This document shows, one piece after another, positions 6,607 through 15,390 of a stretch of 32,018 nt of DNA (its first letter is position 1; every line of letters starts with the position of its first letter). The position numbers and the translations under genes were made by a program. A model generated the notes under the pieces. That model saw nothing but the letters and a program-made list of their open reading frames with translations, was not told where the DNA came from and ran no database searches. Location of the stretch: the NCBI GenBank assembly GCA_964621225.1, contig CAZULK010000015.1, positions 1-32,018 of the forward strand, given 5' to 3'. The DNA comes from CAYNUJ01 sp964621225. Its GTDB lineage: Bacteria; Bacteroidota; Ignavibacteria; Ignavibacteriales; Melioribacteraceae.

Positions 6607-8516
6607 TGGCAGTATTAGATTCAAAAATTCCGGAAGGACCTTTAGCGGAAAAATGGTCTAATTATAAATTCAAGGCTAAATTAGTTAATCCCGCCAATAA
6701 GAGAAAATATAATTTAATTGTTGTTGGAACCGGTTTAGCCGGAGCTTCCGCAGCGGCTACTCTGGGAGAATTGGGTTACAATGTTATGGCGTTCTCTTAT
6801 CACGATTCTGCACGCCGCGCTCACTCAATTGCTGCGCAAGGCGGTATTAACGCGGCTAAGAATTATCAGAACGACGGTGACTCGGTTTTCCGTTTATTCT
6901 ACGATACCATTAAAGGCGGTGACTTCCGCAGCCGCGAAGCCAATGTTTACCGTTTGGCAGAAGTAAGTAATAATATTATCGATCAATGCGTTGCACAAGG
7001 TGTTCCTTTTGCAAGAGAATATGGCGGACTGTTGGATAACCGTTCATTCGGCGGTGCACAAGTATCCAGAACTTTTTATGCCCGCGGTCAAACCGGTCAG
7101 CAGCTCCTTTTGGGTGCTTACGGTGCTTTGAACCGTCAGATAAATGCCGGCAAAGTTAAAATGTACACCCGTAGGGAAATGGTTGAACTTGTTGTAATCG
7201 ACGGACAAGCAAGAGGAATAGTTGCACGTAACTTAGTTACCGGTGAATTGGAAACTTACGCTGCGGATGCGGTAATTCTTGCAACCGGAGGGTATGCAAA
7301 CGTATTCTTTCTTTCAACAAATGCAATGAATTCGAATGCAACTGCATCCTGGAGAGCTCATAAAAAAGGTGCTTTCTTTGCAAATCCATGCTACACTCAA
7401 ATTCACCCGACATGCTTACCCGTACACGGCGAATTGCAATCCAAACTTACTTTGATGAGCGAAAGCTTGAGAAACGACGGTCGTGTTTGGGTTCCTCTCA
7501 AAAAAGGTGATAACAGACATCCAAATGATATTCCCGAAGAAGAAAGGGATTATTATTTGGAAAGAAAATATCCTTCTTTCGGAAACTTGGTCCCGAGGGA
7601 TATTGCAAGCCGTAATGCTAAAGAAGTATGCGACGAAGGAAGAGGTGTTGGCGGTGGAGAAGCCGTTTACCTCGATTTTGCCGATGCAATTAAACGTCTC
7701 GGTAAAAAAGCCATCGAAGAAAAATACGGAAACCTCTTCGATATGTATCAATTGATTACCGATGAAAATCCGTATGAAGTCCCGATGAAAATTTATCCTG
7801 CACCTCACTACACAATGGGTGGTTTGTGGGTAGATTATGAATTGATGTCCACTATACCCGGATTGTTCGTATTGGGCGAAGCAAACTTTTCCGATCACGG
7901 AGCTAACCGTCTCGGTGCCAGTGCATTGATGCAAGGATTAGCGGACGGTTATTTTGTAATTCCTTACACTATCGGAAATTATTTGGCTACAGCCAAACCC
8001 GCGAAGGTTACAACGGATCACGAACAATTCGCTAAGGATAAAAAAGACGTTGAAGACTTCGTAAATAAATTATTATCGATAAAAGGAAAACGTACGGTTG
8101 ACGAATTCCATAAAAAACTCGGTCGTATCGTTTGGGATAAAGTAGGTCTTGCCAGAAGTAAAGAATCGCTTACACAAGCCATAGAAGAAATTCGTGGATT
8201 GAGAGAAGAATTCTGGAAAGACGTAAACGTTGTCGGTTCGGCAGGAGGATTGAATCAAACTCTCGAAAGAGCAGGCCGCGTTGCCGATTATCTCGAATTG
8301 GCAGAATTGATGGCAATAGATGCTCTGAATAGGGAAGAATCCTGCGGTGCTCACTTCAGGTTGGAACATCAAACCGAAGAAGGCGAAGCCAAACGCGATG
8401 ACGAAAACTTCACTTATGCTGCTGCTTGGCAGTTCGATGAAGTAGGTAAATGGACTCTGAATAAAGAGGAACTTAAATTCGAAAATGTGAAACTTACCCA
8501 AAGGAGTTATAAATAA
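6606..8516 (+). CDS. sdhA: Succinate dehydrogenase/fumarate reductase flavoprotein subunit
   Basis: 636 aa, the catalytic subunit converting succinate and fumarate using covalently bound FAD. The N-terminal dinucleotide fold GTGLAGASAA lies near 42-51. His73 in HSIAAQGG is the covalent FAD attachment site. Substrate-site motifs include HPTCLP, HYTMGGLWVD and the NRLGASALMQG segment. The C-terminal helical region is complete. It overlaps sdhC by one base with GGAGGT just upstream, and overlaps sdhB by one base downstream. Length and motifs match the Bacteroidota-type enzyme linked to a single cytochrome b subunit. Confidence 0.97.
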   Translation: MAVLDSKIPEGPLAEKWSNYKFKAKLVNPANKRKYNLIVVGTGLAGASAAATLGELGYNVMAFSYHDSARRAHSIAAQGGINAAKNYQNDGDSVFRLFYDTIKGGDFRSREANVYRLAEVSNNIIDQCVAQGVPFAREYGGLLDNRSFGGAQVSRTFYARGQTGQQLLLGAYGALNRQINAGKVKMYTRREMVELVVIDGQARGIVARNLVTGELETYAADAVILATGGYANVFFLSTNAMNSNATASWRAHKKGAFFANPCYTQIHPTCLPVHGELQSKLTLMSESLRNDGRVWVPLKKGDNRHPNDIPEEERDYYLERKYPSFGNLVPRDIASRNAKEVCDEGRGVGGGEAVYLDFADAIKRLGKKAIEEKYGNLFDMYQLITDENPYEVPMKIYPAPHYTMGGLWVDYELMSTIPGLFVLGEANFSDHGANRLGASALMQGLADGYFVIPYTIGNYLATAKPAKVTTDHEQFAKDKKDVEDFVNKLLSIKGKRTVDEFHKKLGRIVWDKVGLARSKESLTQAIEEIRGLREEFWKDVNVVGSAGGLNQTLERAGRVADYLELAELMAIDALNREESCGAHFRLEHQTEEGEAKRDDENFTYAAAWQFDEVGKWTLNKEELKFENVKLTQRSYK

Positions 8517-9280
8517 TGAGTGAGAAGAATATAAATTTAAAACTCTTGATTTGGCGCCAAAACGGTCCGAACGATAAGGGTAAATTTGCCGAGTATGAAA
8601 TAAACGTTTCGACCGATGCATCTTTTTTGGAAATGCTCGATCAGTTGAATGACAGTCTCGAAAGAAATAACGAAGATCCCGTTGCTTTCGAAAGCGATTG
8701 TCGCGAAGGTATTTGCGGTGCTTGCGGTGTAGTAATTAATGGCAAACCTCACGGACCGCTTGCAAAAACAACCACTTGCCAATTACACATGCGTAATTTC
8801 AAAGACGGAGACGTAATCTACGTAGAACCTTTCCGTGCAGAAGCTTTCCCGATTGTGAAAGACTTGGTAGTAGACCGTTCCGCTTTGGATAAGATTATGC
8901 ATGCCGGCGGTTATGTTTCCGTTAACACCGGTGCGGCTCCGGATGCAAATTCAATTCCTATTAGCAAAGATGCTGCAACAAAAGCATTTGATGCTGCTGC
9001 ATGTATTGGTTGCGGTGCTTGTGTTGCCGCTTGTAAAAATGCAAGTGCAATGCTTTTTGTGAGCGCTAAAATATCTCAATTGGGATTGTTGCCTCAAGGG
9101 CAACCCGAAAGATATTTGAGAGTTCAGAAAATGGTTAAAGTGATGGATGAACAAAAATTCGGGAATTGTTCCAATACTTACGCTTGCGAAGCCGAATGTC
9201 CGAAAGGAATTTCCGTTCAAAATATTGCAAGAATGAACAGGGATTTCATTGTGGCAAAAGCTTCCGCTCCCGAAGTGTAA
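8516..9280 (+). CDS. sdhB: Succinate dehydrogenase/fumarate reductase iron-sulfur subunit
   Basis: 254 aa, carries electrons from the flavoprotein to the cytochrome b subunit. The N-terminal ferredoxin domain binds a [2Fe-2S] cluster through Cys62, Cys67, Cys70 and Cys88. The C-terminal domain has CxxCxxCxxxC at 163-173 and C-x5-C-x3-CP at 218-228, consistent with the [4Fe-4S] and [3Fe-4S] clusters of the family. ATG 8516 overlaps the sdhA stop (TAATG), with AGGAG upstream. It is the last gene of the operon and is followed by a strong terminator. Confidence 0.96.
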   Translation: MSEKNINLKLLIWRQNGPNDKGKFAEYEINVSTDASFLEMLDQLNDSLERNNEDPVAFESDCREGICGACGVVINGKPHGPLAKTTTCQLHMRNFKDGDVIYVEPFRAEAFPIVKDLVVDRSALDKIMHAGGYVSVNTGAAPDANSIPISKDAATKAFDAAACIGCGACVAACKNASAMLFVSAKISQLGLLPQGQPERYLRVQKMVKVMDEQKFGNCSNTYACEAECPKGISVQNIARMNRDFIVAKASAPEV

Positions 9281-9303
9281 TAATTCATCATAAAAAAAAA
9301 ATT

Positions 9304-9338
9304 AAATCCCGATTAGTATTAATCGGGATTTTTTTTTA
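9304..9338 (+). terminator. Intrinsic terminator of the sdh/frd operon
   Basis: A perfect 12-bp stem (aaatcccgatta / taatcgggattt, 4-nt loop) is followed by nine T. It lies 24 bp after the sdhB stop. Confidence 0.92.
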
Positions 9339-9382
9339 TCATTTATAACAATTATTAGATGTTTCAGTAAAAAACGGCTGTG

Positions 9383-11080
9383 ATGTACAAAGAAGAGCTC
9401 AACCGTATCTTATCTTATTACGAATCAGACCTCCAACAATTAGGTCAGTTTGCAACATTCGAAGAGTTAAGCAAGATCGATATTCATCCCGCGATATTGA
9501 AATATATATCCGGAGAAATAGATTATGCAATTTATGAGGACAGGGAAAAACTTCTTCATAATTCCATGTACGATTACTCTTCGGAAAAAATTTCTTACTA
9601 TTTTTCTTTGATTGCACAAGAGATTCGTAAGACAAAAAGGTTCAAAGTTGCCTATTTTGCCAAGCTGCTGAAATTTGCAATTTCTTTCAACTTGCATCAC
9701 CTCGCAGAACCGAATAAGACTCTAATCAAATTTGTATTCGAAAACGAAGAAAAAATAAGTGTGCGGAATTTGGAACAGATTCTCCGCTATGTTCATTTTT
9801 ATCAAGCCGAAACCAGAGTAATAGTTCCATACTTAAAGAAGAAAAATTTTATAAACATCGGTATAACCGATTTCAACAAATTGCTTAAAAGTATTGATGA
9901 ACATGTTTTGAGTGATTTCCGGACTAATTTAATTGAAACAGTCCTGAGGCAAATGGGCGGATTTTTAACAATCGGAAAAGACGAATTTGCCCCATTCCCG
10001 TTGGGATTTCTGGTTAAATTCTTCGAAGAAAAAAATATGAACGAAGAATTGGAATTGCTCAAAAAGGAATTTGACGTTGAGTCCGAAGCAAGTATGATAG
10101 ATTTGCTTAAGCTTTACGGAATTGAAACCGAGTTGTTCCAAGAAGGAATTCCTTCCGAGGAAACAAAGGAATTCATTAAAGAGAAAGAAGAAGAACTTCG
10201 TAAATCGATGCAGGAATTAACCGAAGGTCATTCGGAAACAGGAGAAACCGAACCCGAAGAGAAAAGCTTTATTCATGAAAATTTACAGCACGAAATAGAA
10301 GAAACTTTCGAAGAAGTTGAAGGGATAAAAATATTCGAGGATGAGGATAACGTGGATTCCGAGGAAACTGTTGCCGAAGAAACAGAACCAAAAGTTGAAG
10401 AGAGCGAAAGTCCTTTGGAAGAAACCGAAATTCCTTCAGATGTCGAAGAAGAAGTTGCAATTGAGAATTCTCCCTCCGGAGAAACAGAGCAAATTGAAGA
10501 AACGGTTGAAGATAATGCTACCGATCAACCATCCTTAGTTGAAGAGAATACGGAGCTTCAAGAAGCAAAAGAGGAAGAAGTTGAAGAACTTGTGATTGAA
10601 GATAAAGCAGAAGTTGAATTTGTTGAAGAAGAAAGTGTTGAAGTTCCTGAGACCGTAGAAATAAATAATGAAACGGAAGAAGTAGTTAGTCCCGATCCGG
10701 ATGATGAATTTTTCAGTTCGCTCGACGAAGGGGATGAAGAATTCGATATTGAAGATAGCGTTACTAGCGAATTTGATGAAGAATTTAATGCTGCACTTGA
10801 TGACGATGAAATTTTGGAAGGGACATCCGGATTGGATGAACCTACTAAAAGAATAGACGTTGCCGAATTGATAAGCAATAAAAGTATGTCAAAGATTATT
10901 CAAACGTTGTTCGACTACGACATGCAGGAGTTCACCAATGTTGTAGAAGAAATTTCTTTGTGTCAAAATTCGGAAGAGGCTAATGAAAAAATTTCCGAAG
11001 TATTTTCACAATATCACATCGATGAAAATTCCAAAGAAGGACAGGAATTTAAGAATCTGATTTTGGAATATTTTAAGTAA
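9383..11080 (+). CDS. Acidic protein of unknown function upstream of obg
   Basis: 565 aa from ATG 9383; a GTG immediately before it is in frame but unnecessary. Three parts are visible: a predicted helical N-terminal region (about 1-253) with balanced charge; a long, very Glu/Asp-rich, probably disordered region (about 256-490) with repeated EET, EEE and VEE motifs; and a compact C-terminal helical segment (about 490-565). No signal peptide, membrane segment or catalytic motif. I recognise no family. It is separated from obg by 10 bp and is probably co-transcribed with it, so a link to ribosome assembly or stress is possible but only by association. No clear SD or TAnnTTTG element is visible upstream. 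Confidence 0.8.
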   Translation: MYKEELNRILSYYESDLQQLGQFATFEELSKIDIHPAILKYISGEIDYAIYEDREKLLHNSMYDYSSEKISYYFSLIAQEIRKTKRFKVAYFAKLLKFAISFNLHHLAEPNKTLIKFVFENEEKISVRNLEQILRYVHFYQAETRVIVPYLKKKNFINIGITDFNKLLKSIDEHVLSDFRTNLIETVLRQMGGFLTIGKDEFAPFPLGFLVKFFEEKNMNEELELLKKEFDVESEASMIDLLKLYGIETELFQEGIPSEETKEFIKEKEEELRKSMQELTEGHSETGETEPEEKSFIHENLQHEIEETFEEVEGIKIFEDEDNVDSEETVAEETEPKVEESESPLEETEIPSDVEEEVAIENSPSGETEQIEETVEDNATDQPSLVEENTELQEAKEEEVEELVIEDKAEVEFVEEESVEVPETVEINNETEEVVSPDPDDEFFSSLDEGDEEFDIEDSVTSEFDEEFNAALDDDEILEGTSGLDEPTKRIDVAELISNKSMSKIIQTLFDYDMQEFTNVVEEISLCQNSEEANEKISEVFSQYHIDENSKEGQEFKNLILEYFK

Positions 11081-11090
11081 AGAGAATCCT

Positions 11091-12083
11091 ATGTTTGTAG
11101 ATTATGCAAAAATATATGTCTCCGCCGGAAAAGGCGGAAACGGTGCCGTAGCATTCCGGAGAGAAAAATATGTGCCCAAAGGAGGTCCTGCAGGCGGTAA
11201 CGGTGGAAAGGGAGGAGATATTGTTTTTCTTGCCGACGAAAACCTTCACACGCTATTGGATTTTAGGTACAACCGGAAATATCAAGCAGAAAACGGTGTG
11301 CCCGGCGGTAACTCTTTAAAAGACGGTAGGAATGGGAAGGATACTATAATTAAAGTTCCCGTGGGTACGGTTATTAAAGATGCCGAAACTGAAGAAGTAC
11401 TTGCCGATTTAAATGAAAACGGAATGCGAGTTGTAATTGCAAAAGGCGGTAAAGGCGGTAAGGGAAATTCAAATTTTGCTACTCCCACTAATCAAACACC
11501 GAGATATGCAGAACCCGGTTTGCCGGGCGAAGAAAGAAATATTATACTTGAACTAAAACTAATTGCCGAAGTTGGATTGGTTGGTTTTCCGAATGCAGGT
11601 AAGTCTACTTTTATCAGCACGGTAAGTGCTGCAAGACCCAAGATTGCAGATTATCCGTTTACAACTCTCCAACCAAATTTGGGAATTGTTAATTACAGGG
11701 ATTATCAAAGTTTTACCATTGCGGATATTCCGGGAATTATTGAAGGCGCTCACGAAGGGAAAGGCTTGGGATTGCAATTCTTAAGACATATAGAAAGAAC
11801 TAAAGTTCTTTTCCTATTGATTGATGCAATGGACGAAGATATTCCCCAACAATATAATATTCTGCGCGAGGAACTGGAAAAATATAGTCCGGAGCTTGCC
11901 TCTAAAAAATTCATAGTGGGAATTTCTAAAATTGATACAGTTGACGAAGAGAAGAAGAGGGAATTGGAAGGAATACAATTTCCGGGATATGATGACGAAG
12001 TATTTCTCTTTTCATCAGTCGCCCAAATATCAATAGATAAAATATTGGATAAATTATGGTCGATGCTTCAAAGAGAAATTTAA
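11091..12083 (+). CDS. obg: Obg-family GTPase
   Basis: 330 aa GTPase acting in large ribosomal subunit assembly and stress control. The N-terminal Gly-rich Obg fold (about 1-158) has the expected repeats (GKGGNGAV, GGPAGGNGGKGGD, GGKGGKGNSNFATPTNQTPR). The G domain follows: G1 GFPNAGKST near 164, G2 with PFTTLQPNLG, G3 DIPGIIEGAHEGKGLG, G4 SKID and G5 SSVA. The variable C-terminal OCT domain of some Obg proteins is absent, as is common outside Firmicutes. Its last 28 bases overlap the permease gene. Confidence 0.96.
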   Translation: MFVDYAKIYVSAGKGGNGAVAFRREKYVPKGGPAGGNGGKGGDIVFLADENLHTLLDFRYNRKYQAENGVPGGNSLKDGRNGKDTIIKVPVGTVIKDAETEEVLADLNENGMRVVIAKGGKGGKGNSNFATPTNQTPRYAEPGLPGEERNIILELKLIAEVGLVGFPNAGKSTFISTVSAARPKIADYPFTTLQPNLGIVNYRDYQSFTIADIPGIIEGAHEGKGLGLQFLRHIERTKVLFLLIDAMDEDIPQQYNILREELEKYSPELASKKFIVGISKIDTVDEEKKRELEGIQFPGYDDEVFLFSSVAQISIDKILDKLWSMLQREI

Positions 12084-13051
12084 GCTACACCCTTCTACTT
12101 GTTGTTATATTATTGATCACAATACTTTTTGCGCTTTCAATCGGGAGCGTCGATTTTACTTACAAGGAAATTGTTTTAGCGCTGTTGGGCAAAGGGGAGA
12201 ACGAAACGATTATGATTATTAATCAGGTCAGGCTCCCAAGAGTAGTCCTTGCGTTGTCCGTTGGTGGTGGACTTTCAGTTGCCGGTGCGGTATTCCAGGC
12301 TCTTCTGCTTAATCCTTTGGCAGAACCTTACATACTCGGAATTTCCAGCGGGGGAACATTCGGTGCGGTTTTGGCAATGTTGCTCGGACTCTCATTCTTT
12401 TCCATTCAAGCATTTGCTTTTGCCGGAAGCATACTTGTAATTATGATAGTATTTTTAGCCGGCAAGCGATTCGGCACTTTGGAACCGAATGTATTGCTTT
12501 TGGCGGGTGTAATGGTGGGGGCTTTTTTTGCAGCGCTTATACTTTTGATGATTACATTTTTGAATGAATCCCTTCGCAGTGCAGTATTTTGGTTGATGGG
12601 AAATCTTTCGAATGCCTCTGTCGAAAATATTCCTTCTGTTTTGATTATATCCATCGCGGCTTCGGTTTTGCTAACAATCTATGCCCAAAAATTGAATGTG
12701 CTTTCGTTGGGAGACGAAAACGCAAGTCATTTGGGCATTGATGTGAAAAAGCTTAGAATAATGCTATATATCATCACCAGTTTGATGGTTGGAGCAATGG
12801 TTTCAGTTAGCGGAATAATCGGTTTCGTGGGTTTGATAATTCCGCATTCATGTAGATTGATTTTCGGCACCGATAATCGTCTTGTGATACCTTCATCATT
12901 CTTGGTAGGTGCAATATTTTTAATAGTTGCAGATTTAATTTCGAGAACAGTCATCGCGCCGGCTGAGATTCCGGTTGGAGCAATAACCGCTGTAATAGGA
13001 GCTCCGGTTTTTATATATTTGATCAGAAAAAGATTTAAAATTCAAACTTGA
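12056..13051 (+). CDS. FecCD-family ABC transporter permease
   Basis: 331 aa inner-membrane permease of the BtuC/FecCD family, which imports iron-siderophore, heme or cobalamin. Around ten hydrophobic segments are present. Family signatures are PRVVLALSVGGGLSVAGAVFQ, LNPLAEPYILGISSGG and the GFVGLIIPHSCR loop that contacts the ATPase. The start at ATG 12056 lies inside the end of obg (28-bp overlap), with no good SD. No ATPase or substrate-binding protein gene lies next to it, so its partners must be elsewhere. Cobalamin would make sense given the B12-dependent mutase nearby, but the substrate cannot be told from sequence. Confidence 0.92.
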   Translation: MVDASKRNLSYTLLLVVILLITILFALSIGSVDFTYKEIVLALLGKGENETIMIINQVRLPRVVLALSVGGGLSVAGAVFQALLLNPLAEPYILGISSGGTFGAVLAMLLGLSFFSIQAFAFAGSILVIMIVFLAGKRFGTLEPNVLLLAGVMVGAFFAALILLMITFLNESLRSAVFWLMGNLSNASVENIPSVLIISIAASVLLTIYAQKLNVLSLGDENASHLGIDVKKLRIMLYIITSLMVGAMVSVSGIIGFVGLIIPHSCRLIFGTDNRLVIPSSFLVGAIFLIVADLISRTVIAPAEIPVGAITAVIGAPVFIYLIRKRFKIQT

Positions 13052-13059
13052 GGTATGAA

Positions 13060-13890
13060 ATGAAAAAATTAAAATCGAAAGCATGGGTGGCAATATTTGT
13101 TATCCTGGTTGCATGTTCAACCACGGGAATAAATTTGTTTTCTGATGCAGACGAAGTAAATATGGGCGCTCAATTCGATAAAGAGATAAGAAGTAATCCT
13201 CAAGAATATCCAATTTATAAAAAGAATCCGCGGGTAAAAAGATATATAAACGATAGGATATTCAAACATATATTAAATTCCCCTGAAGTGAAAAAGAGAA
13301 GTGTTTATCATTATCAGATGGAGATAATTGATAATGATTCTGTGTTGAATGCATTCGCTGTTCCGGGCGGTTATGTATATATTTATACGGGACTTATAAA
13401 ATACCTCGATTCGGAAGCTGCTTTGGCGGGAGTTGTAGGGCACGAAATTGCTCACGTGGAAAGAAGGCATGCAACACAAAGGATTACTGCGGCTTACGGC
13501 TTACAAATAGTTGCAAGTTTGGCATTGGGAAATAATCCATCACAGATTTCCGAGATTGTGGCAAATTTATTTACCGGCTTAACCCTATTGGCTAACAGTC
13601 GTGCTGCTGAAGATGAAAGTGACGAATATTCGATTAAATATTTAACCGGAACAAGATATTATCCCGGGGCAGTGAAATTCTTCTTCGAAAAAATGAAAGA
13701 AGACGGATTGGTAAGCAAAGGAGGCGGGGGAATAGCTACATATCTTTCCACACATCCCGATCCTATTGACAGAATAAACACTGCTAACGAAAGATTAAAA
13801 GCTCTTAAAATACCGTTGCACAATTATAAATATAATGGTAAAGGTATTTATAAAAATGAATACAAAAGAAACATTCTGAATAAGATATAA
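13060..13890 (+). CDS. M48-family zinc metalloprotease, lipoprotein
   Basis: 276 aa from ATG 13060. The frame also contains an upstream TTG at 13048, but GAGG six bases before 13060 supports the ATG. A lipoprotein signal ends in LVAC (Cys19). The catalytic motif HEIAH is at 128-132 and the third zinc ligand is probably Glu184 in AAEDESDE. The C-terminal STHPDPIDRI motif is typical of the BepA/LoiP-type periplasmic M48 peptidases involved in outer-membrane protein quality control. The TPR domain of BepA is missing, so it is closer to the short LoiP-like form. It follows the permease by 8 bp and is probably the last gene of the obg operon. Confidence 0.92.
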   Translation: MKKLKSKAWVAIFVILVACSTTGINLFSDADEVNMGAQFDKEIRSNPQEYPIYKKNPRVKRYINDRIFKHILNSPEVKKRSVYHYQMEIIDNDSVLNAFAVPGGYVYIYTGLIKYLDSEAALAGVVGHEIAHVERRHATQRITAAYGLQIVASLALGNNPSQISEIVANLFTGLTLLANSRAAEDESDEYSIKYLTGTRYYPGAVKFFFEKMKEDGLVSKGGGGIATYLSTHPDPIDRINTANERLKALKIPLHNYKYNGKGIYKNEYKRNILNKI

Positions 13891-13932
13891 TTAAGGCAAT
13901 TATTGAAGAAATTCTTTTTTTGAATTTTTCTC

Positions 13933-13964
13933 TTGCGGAAACAGAGTCGTTTTCATATTTTTTG
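13933..13964 (+). promoter_or_regulatory. Possible promoter of the tRNA-secG unit
   Basis: TTG at 13933, 20 bp, then TATTTTTTG at 13956-13964. This has one extra T compared with TAnnTTTG. The predicted start would be just upstream of the tRNA at 13985. Weak call. Confidence 0.3.
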
Positions 13965-13984
13965 AGTTCGATTTTTGAAATTTT

Positions 13985-14058
13985 GGCGGGGTAGCTCAGT
14001 TGGTTAGAGCAGTGGAATCATAATCCACGTGTCGGGGGTTCGAATCCCTCCCCCGCTA
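13985..14058 (+). tRNA. tRNA with CAU anticodon, probably elongator tRNA-Met
   Basis: 74 nt with a complete cloverleaf: 7-bp acceptor stem (first pair G-U), D arm GCTC/GAGC with a 9-nt loop, anticodon stem GTGGA/TCCAC with loop ATCATAA (anticodon CAT), T arm GGGGG/CCCTC with loop TTCGAAT, and discriminator A. CCA is not encoded. The G1-U72 pair argues against the initiator, which usually has an unpaired first position. A lysidine-modified tRNA-Ile2 also has a CAU anticodon and cannot be fully excluded. Confidence 0.93.
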
Positions 14059-14080
14059 CAAAATACTTAAGGAAAAAAAC

Positions 14081-14443
14081 ATGTATTCATTTTTGATTAT
14101 TATTGGAATTATCGTTTCTATCTTGTTGATCATCGTTGTCTTGCTTCAAGCAGGTAAGGGTGAAGGACTTGCTGGAATTACTGGCGGAGCCGGAGGATCT
14201 TTCGGAACCGTTTTTGGTGCAAGGAGAACGGCAGACTTTTTAAGTAAAGCCACATGGTGGTTAGGTGCTATTTTGATCATTCTTTCTGTTATGATTAACT
14301 TATTCTTTTTGCCAGGTGTAACTACGGAAACAGAAAGGGAGAGTATCATTCAATCTTCACAGCAATCTGTGCCTACTACTCCTGCATTGCCGCAAGTTCC
14401 TACTCAATCCGAAAATAGCGGTAGCAACAATCAAAATCAGTAA
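14081..14443 (+). CDS. secG: Protein-export membrane protein SecG
   Basis: 120 aa subunit of the SecYEG translocon. Two membrane segments (about 3-22 and 56-76) flank the conserved cytoplasmic loop QAGKGEGLAG...FGARRTADFLSKAT. The C-terminal 40 residues are a polar Ser/Gln/Pro-rich tail. AAGGAA precedes the ATG. It begins 22 nt after the tRNA, so tRNA and secG are probably cut from one transcript. A terminator follows. Confidence 0.95.
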   Translation: MYSFLIIIGIIVSILLIIVVLLQAGKGEGLAGITGGAGGSFGTVFGARRTADFLSKATWWLGAILIILSVMINLFFLPGVTTETERESIIQSSQQSVPTTPALPQVPTQSENSGSNNQNQ

Positions 14444-14462
14444 AAAGTTTGTTATCTATTTG

Positions 14463-14492
14463 ACCCGCATGCAATGCGTATGCGGGTTTTTT
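14463..14492 (+). terminator. Intrinsic terminator after secG
   Basis: acccgcat / atgcgggt stem with a 9-nt loop, followed by a T tract, starting 19 bp after the secG stop. Confidence 0.85.
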
Positions 14493-14517
14493 ATTTTAAA
14501 TTATAAGTGAGGTGATT

Positions 14518-15342
14518 ATGGCAAAATTGAAAAAACCTCTGAAGGCTTACAAAAACGAAGAGTTTTTAACCTCTCCTTCTGCAAGATCTATCAGAATCCT
14601 TTCGGAAATTTATGAACCACAAGCCCGGTTCAAAAAAAATAAGGTTTACGATACTATTGTATTCTTCGGCTCTGCAAGATTAGTCTCTACCACAGAAGCG
14701 AAGAAAATGGTGAATCAAGCCAAGAAGATGAAAGGAAAAAGGGGATATAAATCCGCATTGGAAAAAGCGGAAAGATTATTATCTATGGCTCATTATTATG
14801 ATGCCGCAGTGGAACTATCGAAAAGGATTACCGAATGGAACAGCAATTTACCGGTTGATGAGCATTCATTTACAGTTTGTAGTGGAGGTGGCCCCGGAAT
14901 TATGGAGGCAGCATCGAAAGGGGCAAAGTTAGCCGGAGGGAAATCTATCGGATTGAATATTTCAATACCTTTCGAGCAATATGTAAATAAATATGTCGAT
15001 CCGGAATTAGCATTCGAATTTCATTACTTCTTCACCCGTAAGTTTTGGTTTGCTTATCTTGCAAAAGCTTTGGTTGTGTTCCCCGGCGGATTCGGAACTA
15101 TGGATGAATTGATGGAAATATTAACTTTAGTGCAAACCGGAAAGATCAAGAAAGAATTAAAGATTGTGGTTTTCGATTCCAAGTTCTGGAAAAATGTAGT
15201 TAATTTCGATAACTTGATAGAAGCCGGTGTAATTAATAAATCAGACTTGGATTTATTCGAATTTGTTGATACTGTGGATGATGCGTATAAATCTATAACG
15301 GAGCATCTTGAAAATCATTATTTGAAAAACGGAAAGCATTAA
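14518..15342 (+). CDS. LOG-family (TIGR00730-like) Rossmann-fold protein
   Basis: 274 aa from ATG 14518, with AGGTGAT just upstream; an in-frame GTG at 14512 lies within the ribosome site and is not the start. The LOG signatures are present: GGGPGIMEAASKGA near 123 and PGGFGTMDE near 189-197, the nucleotide-binding and catalytic motif of this family. Family members include nucleoside 5'-monophosphate phosphoribohydrolases (cytokinin-activating type), once misannotated as lysine decarboxylases. An N-terminal extension of about 35 residues and a helical insertion at about 60-110 make it longer than the minimal 180-aa LOG proteins. It stands alone between two terminators. Confidence 0.9.
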   Translation: MAKLKKPLKAYKNEEFLTSPSARSIRILSEIYEPQARFKKNKVYDTIVFFGSARLVSTTEAKKMVNQAKKMKGKRGYKSALEKAERLLSMAHYYDAAVELSKRITEWNSNLPVDEHSFTVCSGGGPGIMEAASKGAKLAGGKSIGLNISIPFEQYVNKYVDPELAFEFHYFFTRKFWFAYLAKALVVFPGGFGTMDELMEILTLVQTGKIKKELKIVVFDSKFWKNVVNFDNLIEAGVINKSDLDLFEFVDTVDDAYKSITEHLENHYLKNGKH

Positions 15343-15345
15343 AAC

Positions 15346-15375
15346 AAAAAACCCCCGCTACTGCGGGGGTTTTTT
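15346..15375. terminator. Bidirectional terminator between the LOG gene and rpsU
   Basis: A perfect 13-bp inverted repeat (aaaaaacccccgc / gcgggggtttttt, 4-nt loop) with a T tract in both directions. It ends transcription of the plus-strand LOG gene and the minus-strand rpsU gene. Confidence 0.95.
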
Positions 15376-15390
15376 AATTCAAGTAAATTC

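Noticed and set aside
10269..10878. Antisense Ser- or Leu-rich frames opposite the acidic protein
   Set aside because: They are shadows of the Glu-rich codons (GAA/GAG gives Phe/Ser/Leu-type reverse frames) with no start signals.
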